In this document: piece by piece, positions 14,294 through 22,314 of the stretch
Numbering within the stretch: the first letter of the stretch is position 1
How the letters are laid out: the number at the start of each line of letters is the position of its first letter
From: Corynebacterium sp. MSK008
GTDB taxonomy: Bacteria; Actinomycetota; Actinomycetes; Mycobacteriales; Mycobacteriaceae
Direction: 5' to 3'
Assembly: GCF_030232585.1 (NCBI RefSeq)
Contig: NZ_JASPJX010000003.1
Span: 124,001-188,000 of the forward strand
DNA: 64,000 bases
Translations under genes and position numbers: made by a program
Notes under the pieces: generated by a model
The model's database searches: none
The model's input: the letters and a program-made list of their open reading frames with translations, nothing else
What the model was told of the DNA's origin: nothing

Positions 14294-14315
14294 AACCCTC
14301 TAGTAACTTTAGGTT
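14294..14315. promoter_or_regulatory. MerR-type operator/promoter dyad between sulP-like and merR-like genes
   Basis: A 22-bp imperfect dyad begins AACCC, ends AGGTT and is centred on TAGTAAC. It is close to the AACCT...AGGTT operators of MerR-family regulators that lie in long-spacer promoters, and it sits about 55 bases upstream of the transporter start. Confidence 0.55.
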
Positions 14316-14408
14316 TGGTGATGGTGGTCATGGTAGCGGGAGTTTTACTCAACCGCCAACCCAGGCACAGGAACCCGTGGGCAACATCACCGTGAAGGAG
14401 AACAGGCA

Positions 14409-14813
14409 ATGCAAAACAGTAATTTCAAGATCGGCGAGGTCGTTGACCAGACGGGGTTGTCGATTCCCACCTTGCGTTATTATGACAACGTCGGCCTGAT
14501 TACCCCATCGGGGCGTAGCCCTGGTGGGTTCAGGCTTTATAGTGAGGCTGATGTACGTCGTGTTTTGCTGGTGCGACGGATGAAACCGCTGGGGTTTACT
14601 CTGGATCAGATGCGGGAATTCCTGGAAGCTGCGGAGATTCTTCATAGTTCAGATGGCGGGCAGGACAGTGATACCGCACAGCAGGCACGGAGTAATGCCA
14701 AGGCCACCCTTGCCGACATTCGTGAGGAGACGCGCACCCGCTACGAAAAGCTACGCAAGCAAATTGCCTACGCTGAGGAATTCCTCGATCTGGTCAACAC
14801 CCTGGTACCCTAA
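14409..14813 (+). CDS. MerR family transcriptional regulator
   Basis: MerR regulators bind a dyad within an over-long promoter spacer and untwist it when induced. The 134-residue protein has the canonical winged helix at residues 6-75 (FKIGEVVDQTGLS, then PTLRYYDNVGLI, GGFRLYSEADVRRV and MKPLGFTLDQM), followed by a long dimerisation helix (about 85-125). There are no cysteines, so it is not a thiol- or metal-sensing member of the usual type. GAAGGAG lies about eight bases before the ATG. It is divergent from the SulP transporter and most likely controls it; the signal is unknown. Confidence 0.9.
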   Translation: MQNSNFKIGEVVDQTGLSIPTLRYYDNVGLITPSGRSPGGFRLYSEADVRRVLLVRRMKPLGFTLDQMREFLEAAEILHSSDGGQDSDTAQQARSNAKATLADIREETRTRYEKLRKQIAYAEEFLDLVNTLVP

Positions 14814-15104
14814 ACTGCCCCCATCCTTCGCAGGGAGAAAAAGACCATCGTATTGAATGCGCTCTGTCGAATCGCGTTCCAGATGAAGTGGACGAACGCC
14901 CGCGGCCTCTCCGGAGTGGATGGCGATAGTACAGAGGACTTCTGAAATCCGTGCAGACGACTCCTCAAAACGACACAGTCATCCAAGGTCACAAAATCGA
15001 GAATTGTCACTTAACCCCATCACTTCCAAACCGGCTTAAGTGACAAAATGCCATCGCTAAAGTCCCGATTTGAGTCCCAGGACGTGCGCCTTAAGAGAAA
15101 TAAC
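14814..15104. other. Non-coding stretch with one TTGTCACTTAA hairpin
   Basis: No gene is visible. TTGTCACTTAA (15004-15014) and TTAAGTGACAA (15036-15046) form a perfect 11-bp inverted repeat with a 21-base loop and no T-run. It could be a remnant of a mobile-element end or a protein-binding site. Confidence 0.45.
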
Positions 15105-15105
15105 T

Positions 15106-15140
15106 AAAGCCCCTACCAGTGTTTCTCCTGGTAGGGGCTT
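15106..15140 (-). terminator. Terminator downstream of the tRNA-fMet fragment
   Basis: AAGCCCCTACCAG and CCTGGTAGGGGCTT form a long stem with a short loop, followed on the minus strand by a T-rich stretch. It begins seven bases after the CCA end of the tRNA fragment, as expected for the original tRNA gene's own terminator. Confidence 0.85.
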
Positions 15141-15146
15141 GGAAGT

Positions 15147-15184
15147 TGGTAGCGGGGGCAGGATTCGAACCTACGACCTCTGGG
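15147..15184 (-). pseudogene. 3' fragment of initiator tRNA-fMet gene, putative attachment site
   Basis: On the minus strand the sequence reads from the 3' half of the anticodon stem (CCCAG) through a normal variable loop, T arm (GTAGG-TTCGAAT-CCTGC), acceptor strand CCCCGCT, discriminator A and encoded CCA. That acceptor strand would pair with CGCGGGG and leave the 1-72 mismatch characteristic of initiator tRNAs. The 5' half of the tRNA is absent: upstream sequence diverges exactly at the CCC of the anticodon stem. This is the typical scar of integration or recombination inside a tRNA gene. Confidence 0.75.
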
Positions 15185-15212
15185 GCAACAAGAGCCGTGT
15201 CATACTTCCTGC

Positions 15213-15289
15213 GAACGCCACGGTTGAGCAGTGTCGCCCCCGATACACGAAGGCAGATCTCCCCCGAACTGCCGGCTCCCGTGGCGTTC
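15213..15289. repeat. 11-bp inverted repeat between tRNA fragment and integrase
   Basis: GAACGCCACGG (15213-15223) and CCGTGGCGTTC (15279-15289) are perfect inverted copies 55 bases apart. They lie between the tRNA fragment and the integrase stop codon, where an element's att region or integrase binding sites are expected. Confidence 0.5.
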
Positions 15290-15353
15290 CTTCGTAAGAG
15301 CTTTGCGCGCCGCAGCGCATGCGCGCGATTGTTGACGTGTCACACACTGCAAC

Positions 15354-16865
15354 CTAGTTCCACACGATCTGCACCGATTCAGGGTTAAAGGTCTTGGTGC
15401 CGCGCACGCCACGGCGCAGGCGCACCTGGCACAGGGTATTGATGACTCGGCGCTGCACGGCAAGCTCTGCGTTGTCGAAGGCATCCACGGGCGAGGCGTA
15501 GCCGGTTGTGTCGAGCAGCGCCGATGCGCCAGCAAGACGGGCACGGCGCGTTTCGAGTTTCTCGATCTGCGGCTCATAACGGTTTCGCGCGCGCTTGAGG
15601 TCACGGGCCTCGATAAGCTCCTCATCGTAGTCAGCCTGGACGCGGGCGAGCTTTGCGCGAAGCTCAGCGAGTTCGTCGTCGATGGCGTTGACCTCGTCGT
15701 CGTCCACAGTCGGCAGCAGGTCCGCCAGGTCGTCACGGCCAAGGCGGGCGCGGATCACGGCGAGCACAAAATCATCGACGCTATGTGTGCGCACTAATCC
15801 ACAGGCGGCGCAGCGGTAGCGGTCGGCATGTGTGCGCACGGGGTTGCCACACTCGTCGCAGACATACAGACCCGAGCCGAGATGGCGGCGAGTGTTCCGG
15901 CGCTCCTTGTTGGTCAGCCGGTCGGGATCGTCGAGCACGTTCTGCACGCGCCACCACAGATCTGGTGTGACGATCGGCTCCCACTGCCCTTTCACCGGCT
16001 CGCCGGTATCGGGGTCGCGGACGATATGCGTGACACGGCGGTATTTGTTCTTCACGCCTTTGCGCTTGGCCTTCTTATAAGTGGAGTAACCCGCATACAC
16101 GGGGTTGCGCAGGATCGAGTGCAACGACGTGTAGGCCCACGGCTGCGCGTCGGGAACCGGCTTTTCTTCCTGGCCTTCAGCGCGGCGTCGAGCGTTGCGC
16201 TCTGTGACCACGGTGTACATATGGCGCGGCGTGGTCGGGATATCCGGCAAGCCCGGTTGATCGACCCCAGATAAGGCGCGCGCAATGTCGCGCATGGAGT
16301 TGCCCCTCTCGACAGCGCGGAACATACCGAGCACGGCGGCGGCTTCGGATGGAATGATCTCGCCGGTGGAGGTGTAGCCGATAGGGCGCACACCGCCGGA
16401 GTACCAGCGGCCCTGCTCGGCGCGTTGCTGTTGCGCACGAGACTGGCGCATGCTCTTTCGCTCGATCTCGCCGCGTGCCACGGCTGCTTTGATGCGCGCG
16501 TACATTCTGCCGCCGTCGGTGGCAAGGTCAGCATCACCGTTCGCAGTGACGAGTTTCAGCCCCTGCTCCTCTGCCCTGTCGATCCACTCTTCGAGCTGCC
16601 AGGGCTGCCGTGTGAGGCGGTCGAGGTCCCAGCAAATGATCGCGTCGATCTCGCCGCGCTCAAAGGACGCCACCATCGCGTCGTAGTCGGGGCGGTCCAC
16701 GTCCTTCTTCGACGCGGAGATCGACTGATCGACGTAGGTATGCACGACGTCCCAGCCGCGTTGCTCGGCAAGGGCTTCGCAGTCCTGGCGCTGCCGGTCG
16801 ATGGCGAGGCCGTCCATGGCAGCATCGAGCGAGATACGGAGGTAAATAGCAGCACGTGTTGTCAT
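15354..16865 (-). CDS. Large serine recombinase (integrase)
   Basis: Large serine recombinases integrate phages and mobile elements through a covalent phosphoserine intermediate. The 503-residue protein has the N-terminal resolvase domain (residues 4-150), with the catalytic serine at residue 12 in YLRIS and DLDRLTRQPWQLEEW further on. A recombinase domain follows (about 165-300), then a zinc ribbon (CDEC about 18 residues before CAAC, near 340-362) and a coiled coil (about 390-450). The gene appears complete. Its start is only 20 bp from the ychF stop codon and it has no clear ribosome-binding site, so the element's edge probably lies at the ychF 3' end. The other flank is the tRNA fragment. 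Confidence 0.92.
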   Translation of the reverse strand: MTTRAAIYLRISLDAAMDGLAIDRQRQDCEALAEQRGWDVVHTYVDQSISASKKDVDRPDYDAMVASFERGEIDAIICWDLDRLTRQPWQLEEWIDRAEEQGLKLVTANGDADLATDGGRMYARIKAAVARGEIERKSMRQSRAQQQRAEQGRWYSGGVRPIGYTSTGEIIPSEAAAVLGMFRAVERGNSMRDIARALSGVDQPGLPDIPTTPRHMYTVVTERNARRRAEGQEEKPVPDAQPWAYTSLHSILRNPVYAGYSTYKKAKRKGVKNKYRRVTHIVRDPDTGEPVKGQWEPIVTPDLWWRVQNVLDDPDRLTNKERRNTRRHLGSGLYVCDECGNPVRTHADRYRCAACGLVRTHSVDDFVLAVIRARLGRDDLADLLPTVDDDEVNAIDDELAELRAKLARVQADYDEELIEARDLKRARNRYEPQIEKLETRRARLAGASALLDTTGYASPVDAFDNAELAVQRRVINTLCQVRLRRGVRGTKTFNPESVQIVWN

Positions 16866-16885
16866 GCCGCTAACACTAGCGCGCC

Positions 16886-17974
16886 TCAGGTTACATTGAA
16901 ACGAAACTCCACCACGTCGCCGTCGGCCATGACGTAGTCCTTGCCTTCCTGACGGACCTTGCCGGCGGCGCGGGCGTCGGCCATCGAGCCGGCCGCGTCC
17001 AGGTCGTCGAAGCCAACGATCTCGGCCTTGATGAAGCCCTTTTCGAAGTCGGAGTGGATCACGCCGGCGGCCTTCGGGGCGGTGTCGCCCTTGCGAATCG
17101 TCCAGGCGCGGGCCTCCTTCGGGCCGGCGGTGAGGTAGGTCTGCAGGCCGAGGGTGTCGAAGCCGGCCTTGGCCAGGGTCTGCAGGCCCGGTTCGTCCTG
17201 GCCGACGGCGGCGAGGAGCTCGGCGGCGTCTTCGTCGTCAAGCTCGAGCAGCTCGGTTTCGGTCTGGGCGTCCAGGAACACCGCCTCGGCGGGGGCGACC
17301 AGGTCGCGCAGCTCCTGCTTGCGCGCGTCGTCGGTGAGCACGTCCTCGTCGGAGTTGAACACGTAGAGGAACGGCTTCGCCGTCATCAGGTGCAGGTGGT
17401 GCAAAAGCGCCAGGTCCACTTCCCCGCCCTTGGAAGCGGCGAAGAGGGTGCGGCCGTCCTCGAGCACAGCCTGCGCCTTCTTGGCTTCCTCGGCCTGGGC
17501 GGCGACGTCCTTGTCCTTGCGGCCGTCCTTTTCCAGGCGCGGCAGGGCCTTTTCAATGGTCTGCAGGTCGGCGAGGATCAGCTCGGTGTTGATGACCTCG
17601 ATGTCCGAGGACGGGTCGACTTTGCCGTCGACGTGGATGACGTTGTCGTCGGAAAACGCGCGCACCACCTGACAGATCGCGTCCGCCTCGCGGATGTTGG
17701 CCAGAAACGCGTTGCCCATGCCTTCACCCTCGGAGGCACCCTTGACAATGCCGGCGATGTCAACGAAGGACACGGTGGCGGGCAGCACGCGCTCCGAGTC
17801 GAAGATCTCCGCCAGCCGGTCCAGGCGCGGATCCGGCAGCTCCACCAGGCCCACGTTGGGCTCGATGGTGGCGAACGGGTAGTTCGCGGCAAGTACCTCG
17901 TTGCGCGTCAGGGCGTTAAAGAGGGTGGACTTGCCAACGTTGGGCAGACCGACAATTCCAAGAGTAAGGCTCAC
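16886..17974 (-). CDS. ychF: Redox-regulated ATPase/GTPase YchF (OLA1 family)
   Basis: YchF is a conserved ribosome-associated P-loop NTPase of the Obg superfamily that prefers ATP and affects stress responses and translation. The 362-residue protein has the expected length. It shows GLPNVGKST (about residues 9-17), the switch region DIAGIVKGASEGEGMGN, an NSDED segment in the base-specificity region, a helical domain (about 140-200) and a C-terminal TGS domain ending in VVEFRFNV. The start chosen is the GTG at 17974; the frame stays open far upstream, but only antisense to other genes. The stop lies directly beside the integrase gene, so the gene survived insertion of the accessory region. 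Confidence 0.96.
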   Translation of the reverse strand: MSLTLGIVGLPNVGKSTLFNALTRNEVLAANYPFATIEPNVGLVELPDPRLDRLAEIFDSERVLPATVSFVDIAGIVKGASEGEGMGNAFLANIREADAICQVVRAFSDDNVIHVDGKVDPSSDIEVINTELILADLQTIEKALPRLEKDGRKDKDVAAQAEEAKKAQAVLEDGRTLFAASKGGEVDLALLHHLHLMTAKPFLYVFNSDEDVLTDDARKQELRDLVAPAEAVFLDAQTETELLELDDEDAAELLAAVGQDEPGLQTLAKAGFDTLGLQTYLTAGPKEARAWTIRKGDTAPKAAGVIHSDFEKGFIKAEIVGFDDLDAAGSMADARAAGKVRQEGKDYVMADGDVVEFRFNVT

Positions 17975-18068
17975 GTCGCAACATCCTAGCGGAGGCTTGT
18001 GCGAGGTTCGGAGGGGGCCGTGAGGTGGGGCGTCGCAAAGCAATGTGCGATGGTGCACAATAGTGCGC

Positions 18069-19448
18069 GTGAGCGAACCGACCCAGACCCCCATGCGCGA
18101 AGACCGCGTTGACCGCAACGTTGTGTTCAACGACTGGATCGCTTCGGCGGCGAAGTTCACGCTGCGCATCCTGGTTATCGCCGTGTTTTTGTACGCGTTG
18201 GGCCAGCTCATCGGCGCGTTTTGGGCCGGTGTTTTGCCGGTCGTGCTCGCGCTCATCGTGTGCACCGTGCTCGCCCCCATCGCAGCTGCCTTACGACGCC
18301 ACAGGGTCCCCTCCGGCTTCGCAGCCCTTCTGACGATGCTGTTGTTCTTCGGGGTGCTCGCATTTATCGGCATGCTGATCGCCCCGGACATCGTGGGGCA
18401 ATCGCGCCTGTTGTACATCCAGGCGTTCGAGGGCGTGCAGCGCCTGCAGCTGTGGGCGCAGGGCCCGCCGCTGAACATGGATCCGGAAAACCTCAACGAG
18501 GGCGTCAACGAGATCCAGCGGTGGATCCAGAACCAAGCGGGCGCGATCGCTGGCGGGGTGTTCTCCGGCATTAACACCGCGGCCGGGCTGTCAGTGACGC
18601 TGATGGTGCTGTTCGTGCTCACCTTCTTCTTTCTTAAGGACGGGCACCGCTTCCTGCCGTGGCTGCGCTCCGCCACCGGCGGCCGCACCGGCCTGTACCT
18701 GACCGAGCTGCTCACCCGCGCCTGGAACACCTTGTCCGGCTTCATCCGGGCCCAGGCGGTGTGCTCGTTGATCGACGCCATTGTGATCGGCACCGGCATC
18801 GCCATCGTTGGCGTGCCCATGGCGTTCACGCTCGCGCTAATCACGTTCGTGGCCGGCTTCATCCCGATTGTGGGTGCGGTTGTTGCGGGCGCGTTGGCGG
18901 TGCTGATCGCACTGGTCACGCTCGGGTTCACCAAGGCTTTGATCGTGCTGGCGATCGTGCTGGCCACCCAGCAACTGGAGGGTAACGTGCTCTCCCCCAT
19001 GCTGCAGTCGCGGGCGATGAACCTGCACCCGGTGATCGTGCTGGTTTCGGTCACGGTCGGCGGCGCGCTGTTCGGCCTGGTCGGCGGCTTCCTTGCCGTG
19101 CCGGCCGCCGCGATGGTCGCGGTGGTGTACCGCTACCTGCTGGAGGTGCTGCGCATCAACGCCGGCGAGCTGGGAGCGCACGACATCGAGTTCGCCACCG
19201 ACGAGGGCCGGGTCATCGCGGAGATCGTGGAGAAGGAGTCGGTGCACAAGCGCCAGGAGTGGCGCGGCGAGCGCGAATGGGTCAACGCGCCCGTGGCCGA
19301 CGAGGAAGAGGACGAGAAGACCGAGCGCTTCGGCACCTCCAGCCTGCGCAAGCTGCGCGAGACTGGCCTTGGGCGGCTGCGCGGGTGGCAGTCAGGCGAC
19401 GGCGACAGGGACACCCCAAGCGAACATATGAGCGAACCCGAACGCTAG
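18069..19448 (+). CDS. AI-2E family transporter (PerM-like membrane protein)
   Basis: The 459-residue protein has about eight membrane segments between residues 25 and 350. These include a VTLMVLFVLTFFFLKDGH region and the G-F-I-P-I-V-G-A motif typical of the AI-2E/PerM family. Members are reported to export autoinducer 2 or act as ion antiporters, and the substrate here is unknown. The hydrophilic C-terminal 100 residues are charged and probably cytosolic. The start is uncertain: GTG at 18063 or 18069, or ATG at 18093. A CACAAT box close to the GTGs would fit a leaderless message. The gene is divergent from ychF, and its product could act with LuxS (40761-41225). Confidence 0.85.
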   Translation: MSEPTQTPMREDRVDRNVVFNDWIASAAKFTLRILVIAVFLYALGQLIGAFWAGVLPVVLALIVCTVLAPIAAALRRHRVPSGFAALLTMLLFFGVLAFIGMLIAPDIVGQSRLLYIQAFEGVQRLQLWAQGPPLNMDPENLNEGVNEIQRWIQNQAGAIAGGVFSGINTAAGLSVTLMVLFVLTFFFLKDGHRFLPWLRSATGGRTGLYLTELLTRAWNTLSGFIRAQAVCSLIDAIVIGTGIAIVGVPMAFTLALITFVAGFIPIVGAVVAGALAVLIALVTLGFTKALIVLAIVLATQQLEGNVLSPMLQSRAMNLHPVIVLVSVTVGGALFGLVGGFLAVPAAAMVAVVYRYLLEVLRINAGELGAHDIEFATDEGRVIAEIVEKESVHKRQEWRGEREWVNAPVADEEEDEKTERFGTSSLRKLRETGLGRLRGWQSGDGDRDTPSEHMSEPER

Positions 19449-19479
19449 CGTGTCGGGCGGGTGTGGTTGACTGCCAGCT

Positions 19480-20529
19480 ATGTCCACCGCCACCGTGCTT
19501 TTAATCCTCGCCACCGGCCTGCTCGCAGGCTTCATCGCCGGCGTGTTCACCGGCGCCGCCTGGATGCGCCGTTCCACCCCGCAACCCACTCCCCCGCAGG
19601 ACCTGCGCCCCGTCGCCCGCGCGCTGAAAGACATGCGCGAACAGCTCGACGAGATGGACAAGCAGCAGGCAGTCTCCGCATCGTCGCTTGCGGGGCAGGT
19701 GCAGGCGATCGGGCGCACGTCGGCGCGCTTGGGCGACCGCACCGACCAACTCATCACCGCCCTGCGCTCCCCTCAGACCCGCGGCCGCTGGGGCGAAATC
19801 CAACTCGAGCGGGTGGTCGAGCTCGGCGGCATGCTCAACCACGTCGATTTTGACACCCAGGAGCACATGCTTGTCGACGGCTCACGTGTCCGCCCCGACA
19901 TGATCATCCGCCTCACCCAAGGCCGGAACATCGTCGTCGATGCGAAAGTGCCGTTCCAGGCGTACCTGGACGCGCTGGGCACCGAGGATCCGGAGGAGCG
20001 CCAGGCGTTCATGCGCCGCCACGCCCACCTGGTGCGCGCGCACGTGGACACCTTGTCGGCGAAATCCTACATCGAGGCGTTCCAGCCCACTCCGGAGTTC
20101 GTGGTGCTGTTCGTGCCAGCGGACCCGTTTTTGGACGCCGCGCTTTCCATCGACCCCGAGCTGTTGGAATACGCATTCGCGCGCGACGTAGTCATCGCCA
20201 CCCCCACCACCCTGTTTGCACTCCTGCGCACCGTGGCGCTGGGGTGGCGGCAAGAATCGCTCAACGACGCAGCGAAGGAAATCCAGCGCCTAGGCGGGCA
20301 GCTGCACCAGCGCCTCGCCACCATGGCGGAGCACTACAACCGGGTGGGCGCCTCACTGGACAAGGCGGTGGAGGCCTACAACGCCACTCTGGCGTCGATG
20401 GATTCGCGCGTGATGGTCACCGCCCGCAGGCTCGAGGAGGCGCAGGTGCCGTCGCGGCGCGGCGAGGCCCCGGCGCTGAAACCGGTCTCTTCGCGTGCCC
20501 GGCACGCTGCCGAGGGCACCGCGGAGTAG
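19480..20529 (+). CDS. rmuC: DNA recombination protein RmuC
   Basis: RmuC proteins limit DNA inversions at short inverted repeats and are predicted nucleases. The 349-residue protein has an N-terminal membrane anchor (about 5-28), a coiled coil (about 40-80) and the RmuC domain (about 95-300). Characteristic stretches are RGRWGEIQLERVVELGGML, VVDAKVPFQAYL and EFVVLFVPAD. It follows the AI-2E family gene by 31 bases and precedes the DUF6542 gene by 11 bases, so the three may be one operon. Confidence 0.93.
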   Translation: MSTATVLLILATGLLAGFIAGVFTGAAWMRRSTPQPTPPQDLRPVARALKDMREQLDEMDKQQAVSASSLAGQVQAIGRTSARLGDRTDQLITALRSPQTRGRWGEIQLERVVELGGMLNHVDFDTQEHMLVDGSRVRPDMIIRLTQGRNIVVDAKVPFQAYLDALGTEDPEERQAFMRRHAHLVRAHVDTLSAKSYIEAFQPTPEFVVLFVPADPFLDAALSIDPELLEYAFARDVVIATPTTLFALLRTVALGWRQESLNDAAKEIQRLGGQLHQRLATMAEHYNRVGASLDKAVEAYNATLASMDSRVMVTARRLEEAQVPSRRGEAPALKPVSSRARHAAEGTAE

Positions 20530-20540
20530 ACTCGTCTGGC

Positions 20541-21224
20541 GTGTCGCATGTCTCTCACCGGAACTCAACCTCCCCGTCCGCAACGTTTCACGGGTTGCCC
20601 ACGGGGTCCGGCATTGGCATCATTTTCGCCGCACTCTTCACCGGCGTGCTGCTTTCGCTGTCTACCGCCGTGATCGGCTGGCCATTCTTGGCTCTCTACG
20701 CCGCGGCGGTGATTGTGGTGGCCACCCTGGTCAACCCGCGGGGGTTGTTCCTCACCGTGGCCAGCGCGCCGATCTTGTTCGTTGTGGCGGTGGTGATCGC
20801 CGGCTGGGTGATGTCGCGCAACCAGATTGCCGCCGGCGGCGCTTCCGGCAAAGCGGCGCTGCTGCTGGTGTTCTACCCGGTCATCGAGCTATTCCCCGTA
20901 CTGTTCGCCGTCACGCTGGGCTCGATCGTCATTGCGGTTGTGCGCATCCGTTTGATCAAGCGCCACAACGAGCAGCTGCTGCGCCGCGAGACCGCCGAAC
21001 GCACCCGGATCAACCGCAGCAACCGCCGCACGAATTCTGAGGGGCGCCGCGCCCGCGAGCGCGCCAAGGCGGTGTCCGTGGACGAGCTTCTGCGCCGCGC
21101 CGATTCGGAGCGCAGCGCGAAGCGGGCGCAAAAACCGGCGCAAAAACCGGCACAGAAAAAATCCCCGCGATCCGGCTCCACCTCGATTGCGGACCGGCTC
21201 GGCGAGGACCTTTACAAAGGCTAG
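20541..21224 (+). CDS. DUF6542-type membrane protein
   Basis: The 227-residue protein has three to four membrane helices between residues 25 and 135 and a strongly basic, probably cytosolic tail (about 135-227) with the repeat QKPAQKPAQK. The GTG start at 20541 is 11 bases after the rmuC stop codon. The arrangement rmuC - small membrane protein - convergent ispH is typical of corynebacteria; the assignment to DUF6542 is from memory of that context and the Pro-Arg-Gly-Leu-containing core. The function is unknown. Confidence 0.7.
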   Translation: MSHVSHRNSTSPSATFHGLPTGSGIGIIFAALFTGVLLSLSTAVIGWPFLALYAAAVIVVATLVNPRGLFLTVASAPILFVVAVVIAGWVMSRNQIAAGGASGKAALLLVFYPVIELFPVLFAVTLGSIVIAVVRIRLIKRHNEQLLRRETAERTRINRSNRRTNSEGRRARERAKAVSVDELLRRADSERSAKRAQKPAQKPAQKKSPRSGSTSIADRLGEDLYKG

Positions 21225-21241
21225 CGCTCTAGCGTTGCGCG

Positions 21242-22219
21242 CTACCCCTGCGCCACCGCCGGGGTCTCTCGGCGCGGCAGGCGCAGATCGCGAGGCAGGG
21301 AGAACGTGATCGTCTCCACGGTGGTCGTCACTTCTTCTGCGTCCGAGTAGCCGCGGCGGTCGAGCTCTTCCACCAGCTCCTTGACCAGGATCTCCGGCAC
21401 GGACGCACCCGAGGTCACGCCGACGGTGGAAACGCCGTCGAACCACTCGTCTTTGACCTGGGAGGCGTAGTCCACCAGGTGCGACTCCTTCGCGCCTGCC
21501 TCCAGCGCCACCTCGACCAGGCGGCGGGAGTTCGAGGAATTCTGGGAGCCGACCACGATAACCAGCTCGCAGCGCGGGGCGATCTCCTTGACCGCGGCCT
21601 GGCGGTTCTGGGTGGCGTAGCAGATGTCGTCGCTCGGCGGGTTTTCCAGGTTCGGGTAGCGCTCATGCAGCTTGTCCACGATGAGCATGGTCTCGTCCAC
21701 CGACAGCGTGGTCTGGGACAGCCAAACCAGCTTCTGGTCGTCCGGGAAGTCGGGCAGGCGGTCCACGCCGTCCACGCCGTCGACAAGGTGCGTGATCTCC
21801 GGGGCCTCACCGGCGGTGCCCTCGACCTCCTCGTGGCCCTCGTGGCCGACAAGCAGGATGTGGTAGCCGTCGCGGGCGAAGCGCTTGGCCTCGTTGTGCA
21901 CCTTGGTCACCAGCGGGCAGGAAGCGTCGAGGGTGAGCAGGTTGCGGTCCTTGGCGGAGTCGCGCACCGCGGGCGAGACACCGTGGGCGGAGAACACCAG
22001 GTGGGCGCCTTCGGGCACCTCGTCGGTCTCGTCGACGAAGATCACGCCGCGCTCCTGCAGCGTTTCCACGACGTACTTGTTGTGCACGATCTCTTTGCGC
22101 ACGTAGACGGGGGCACCGTACTTCTCCAGGGCCTTCTCTACGGTCTCCACAGCACGGTCGACGCCGGCGCAGTAGCCGCGGGGGGATGCGAGGAGGACTT
22201 TTTTACCCTGTTCTGTCAT
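21242..22219 (-). CDS. ispH: 4-hydroxy-3-methylbut-2-enyl diphosphate reductase IspH
   Basis: IspH (LytB) is the last enzyme of the MEP isoprenoid pathway, reducing HMBPP to IPP and DMAPP with a [4Fe-4S] cluster. The 325-residue protein contains the three conserved cluster cysteines at about residues 17 (PRGYCAGV), 101 (DASCPLV) and 200 ([10 protein letters not shown]). The SGAS motif (VTSGASVPE) and the proton-relay region around HEGHEE are also present. It is convergent with the DUF6542 gene and divergent from xseA. Its product supplies the UppS polyprenyl synthase encoded at 35082-35861. Confidence 0.97.
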   Translation of the reverse strand: MTEQGKKVLLASPRGYCAGVDRAVETVEKALEKYGAPVYVRKEIVHNKYVVETLQERGVIFVDETDEVPEGAHLVFSAHGVSPAVRDSAKDRNLLTLDASCPLVTKVHNEAKRFARDGYHILLVGHEGHEEVEGTAGEAPEITHLVDGVDGVDRLPDFPDDQKLVWLSQTTLSVDETMLIVDKLHERYPNLENPPSDDICYATQNRQAAVKEIAPRCELVIVVGSQNSSNSRRLVEVALEAGAKESHLVDYASQVKDEWFDGVSTVGVTSGASVPEILVKELVEELDRRGYSDAEEVTTTVETITFSLPRDLRLPRRETPAVAQG

Positions 22220-22314
22220 GGAACCAACCCTAACTAATCAGCGTCAAAAACAATAGGCGGGCCGTGTCGGCTCGCCGGGTAACGTGGCAGAAGTCAAATG
22301 GAAAGGAGCATGCG

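Noticed and set aside
15147..15240. Complete tRNA gene
   Set aside because: The 5' acceptor strand, D arm and anticodon are absent; the upstream sequence cannot complete a cloverleaf.
17975..19054. Upstream extension of the ychF frame, giving an apparent 722-residue protein
   Set aside because: The extra part is antisense to the AI-2E family gene, is low in recognisable content, and YchF proteins are about 362 residues, matching the GTG at 17974.
20244..20540. N-terminal extension of the DUF6542 protein
   Set aside because: It lies within rmuC in another frame; GTG at 20541 directly follows the rmuC stop codon.
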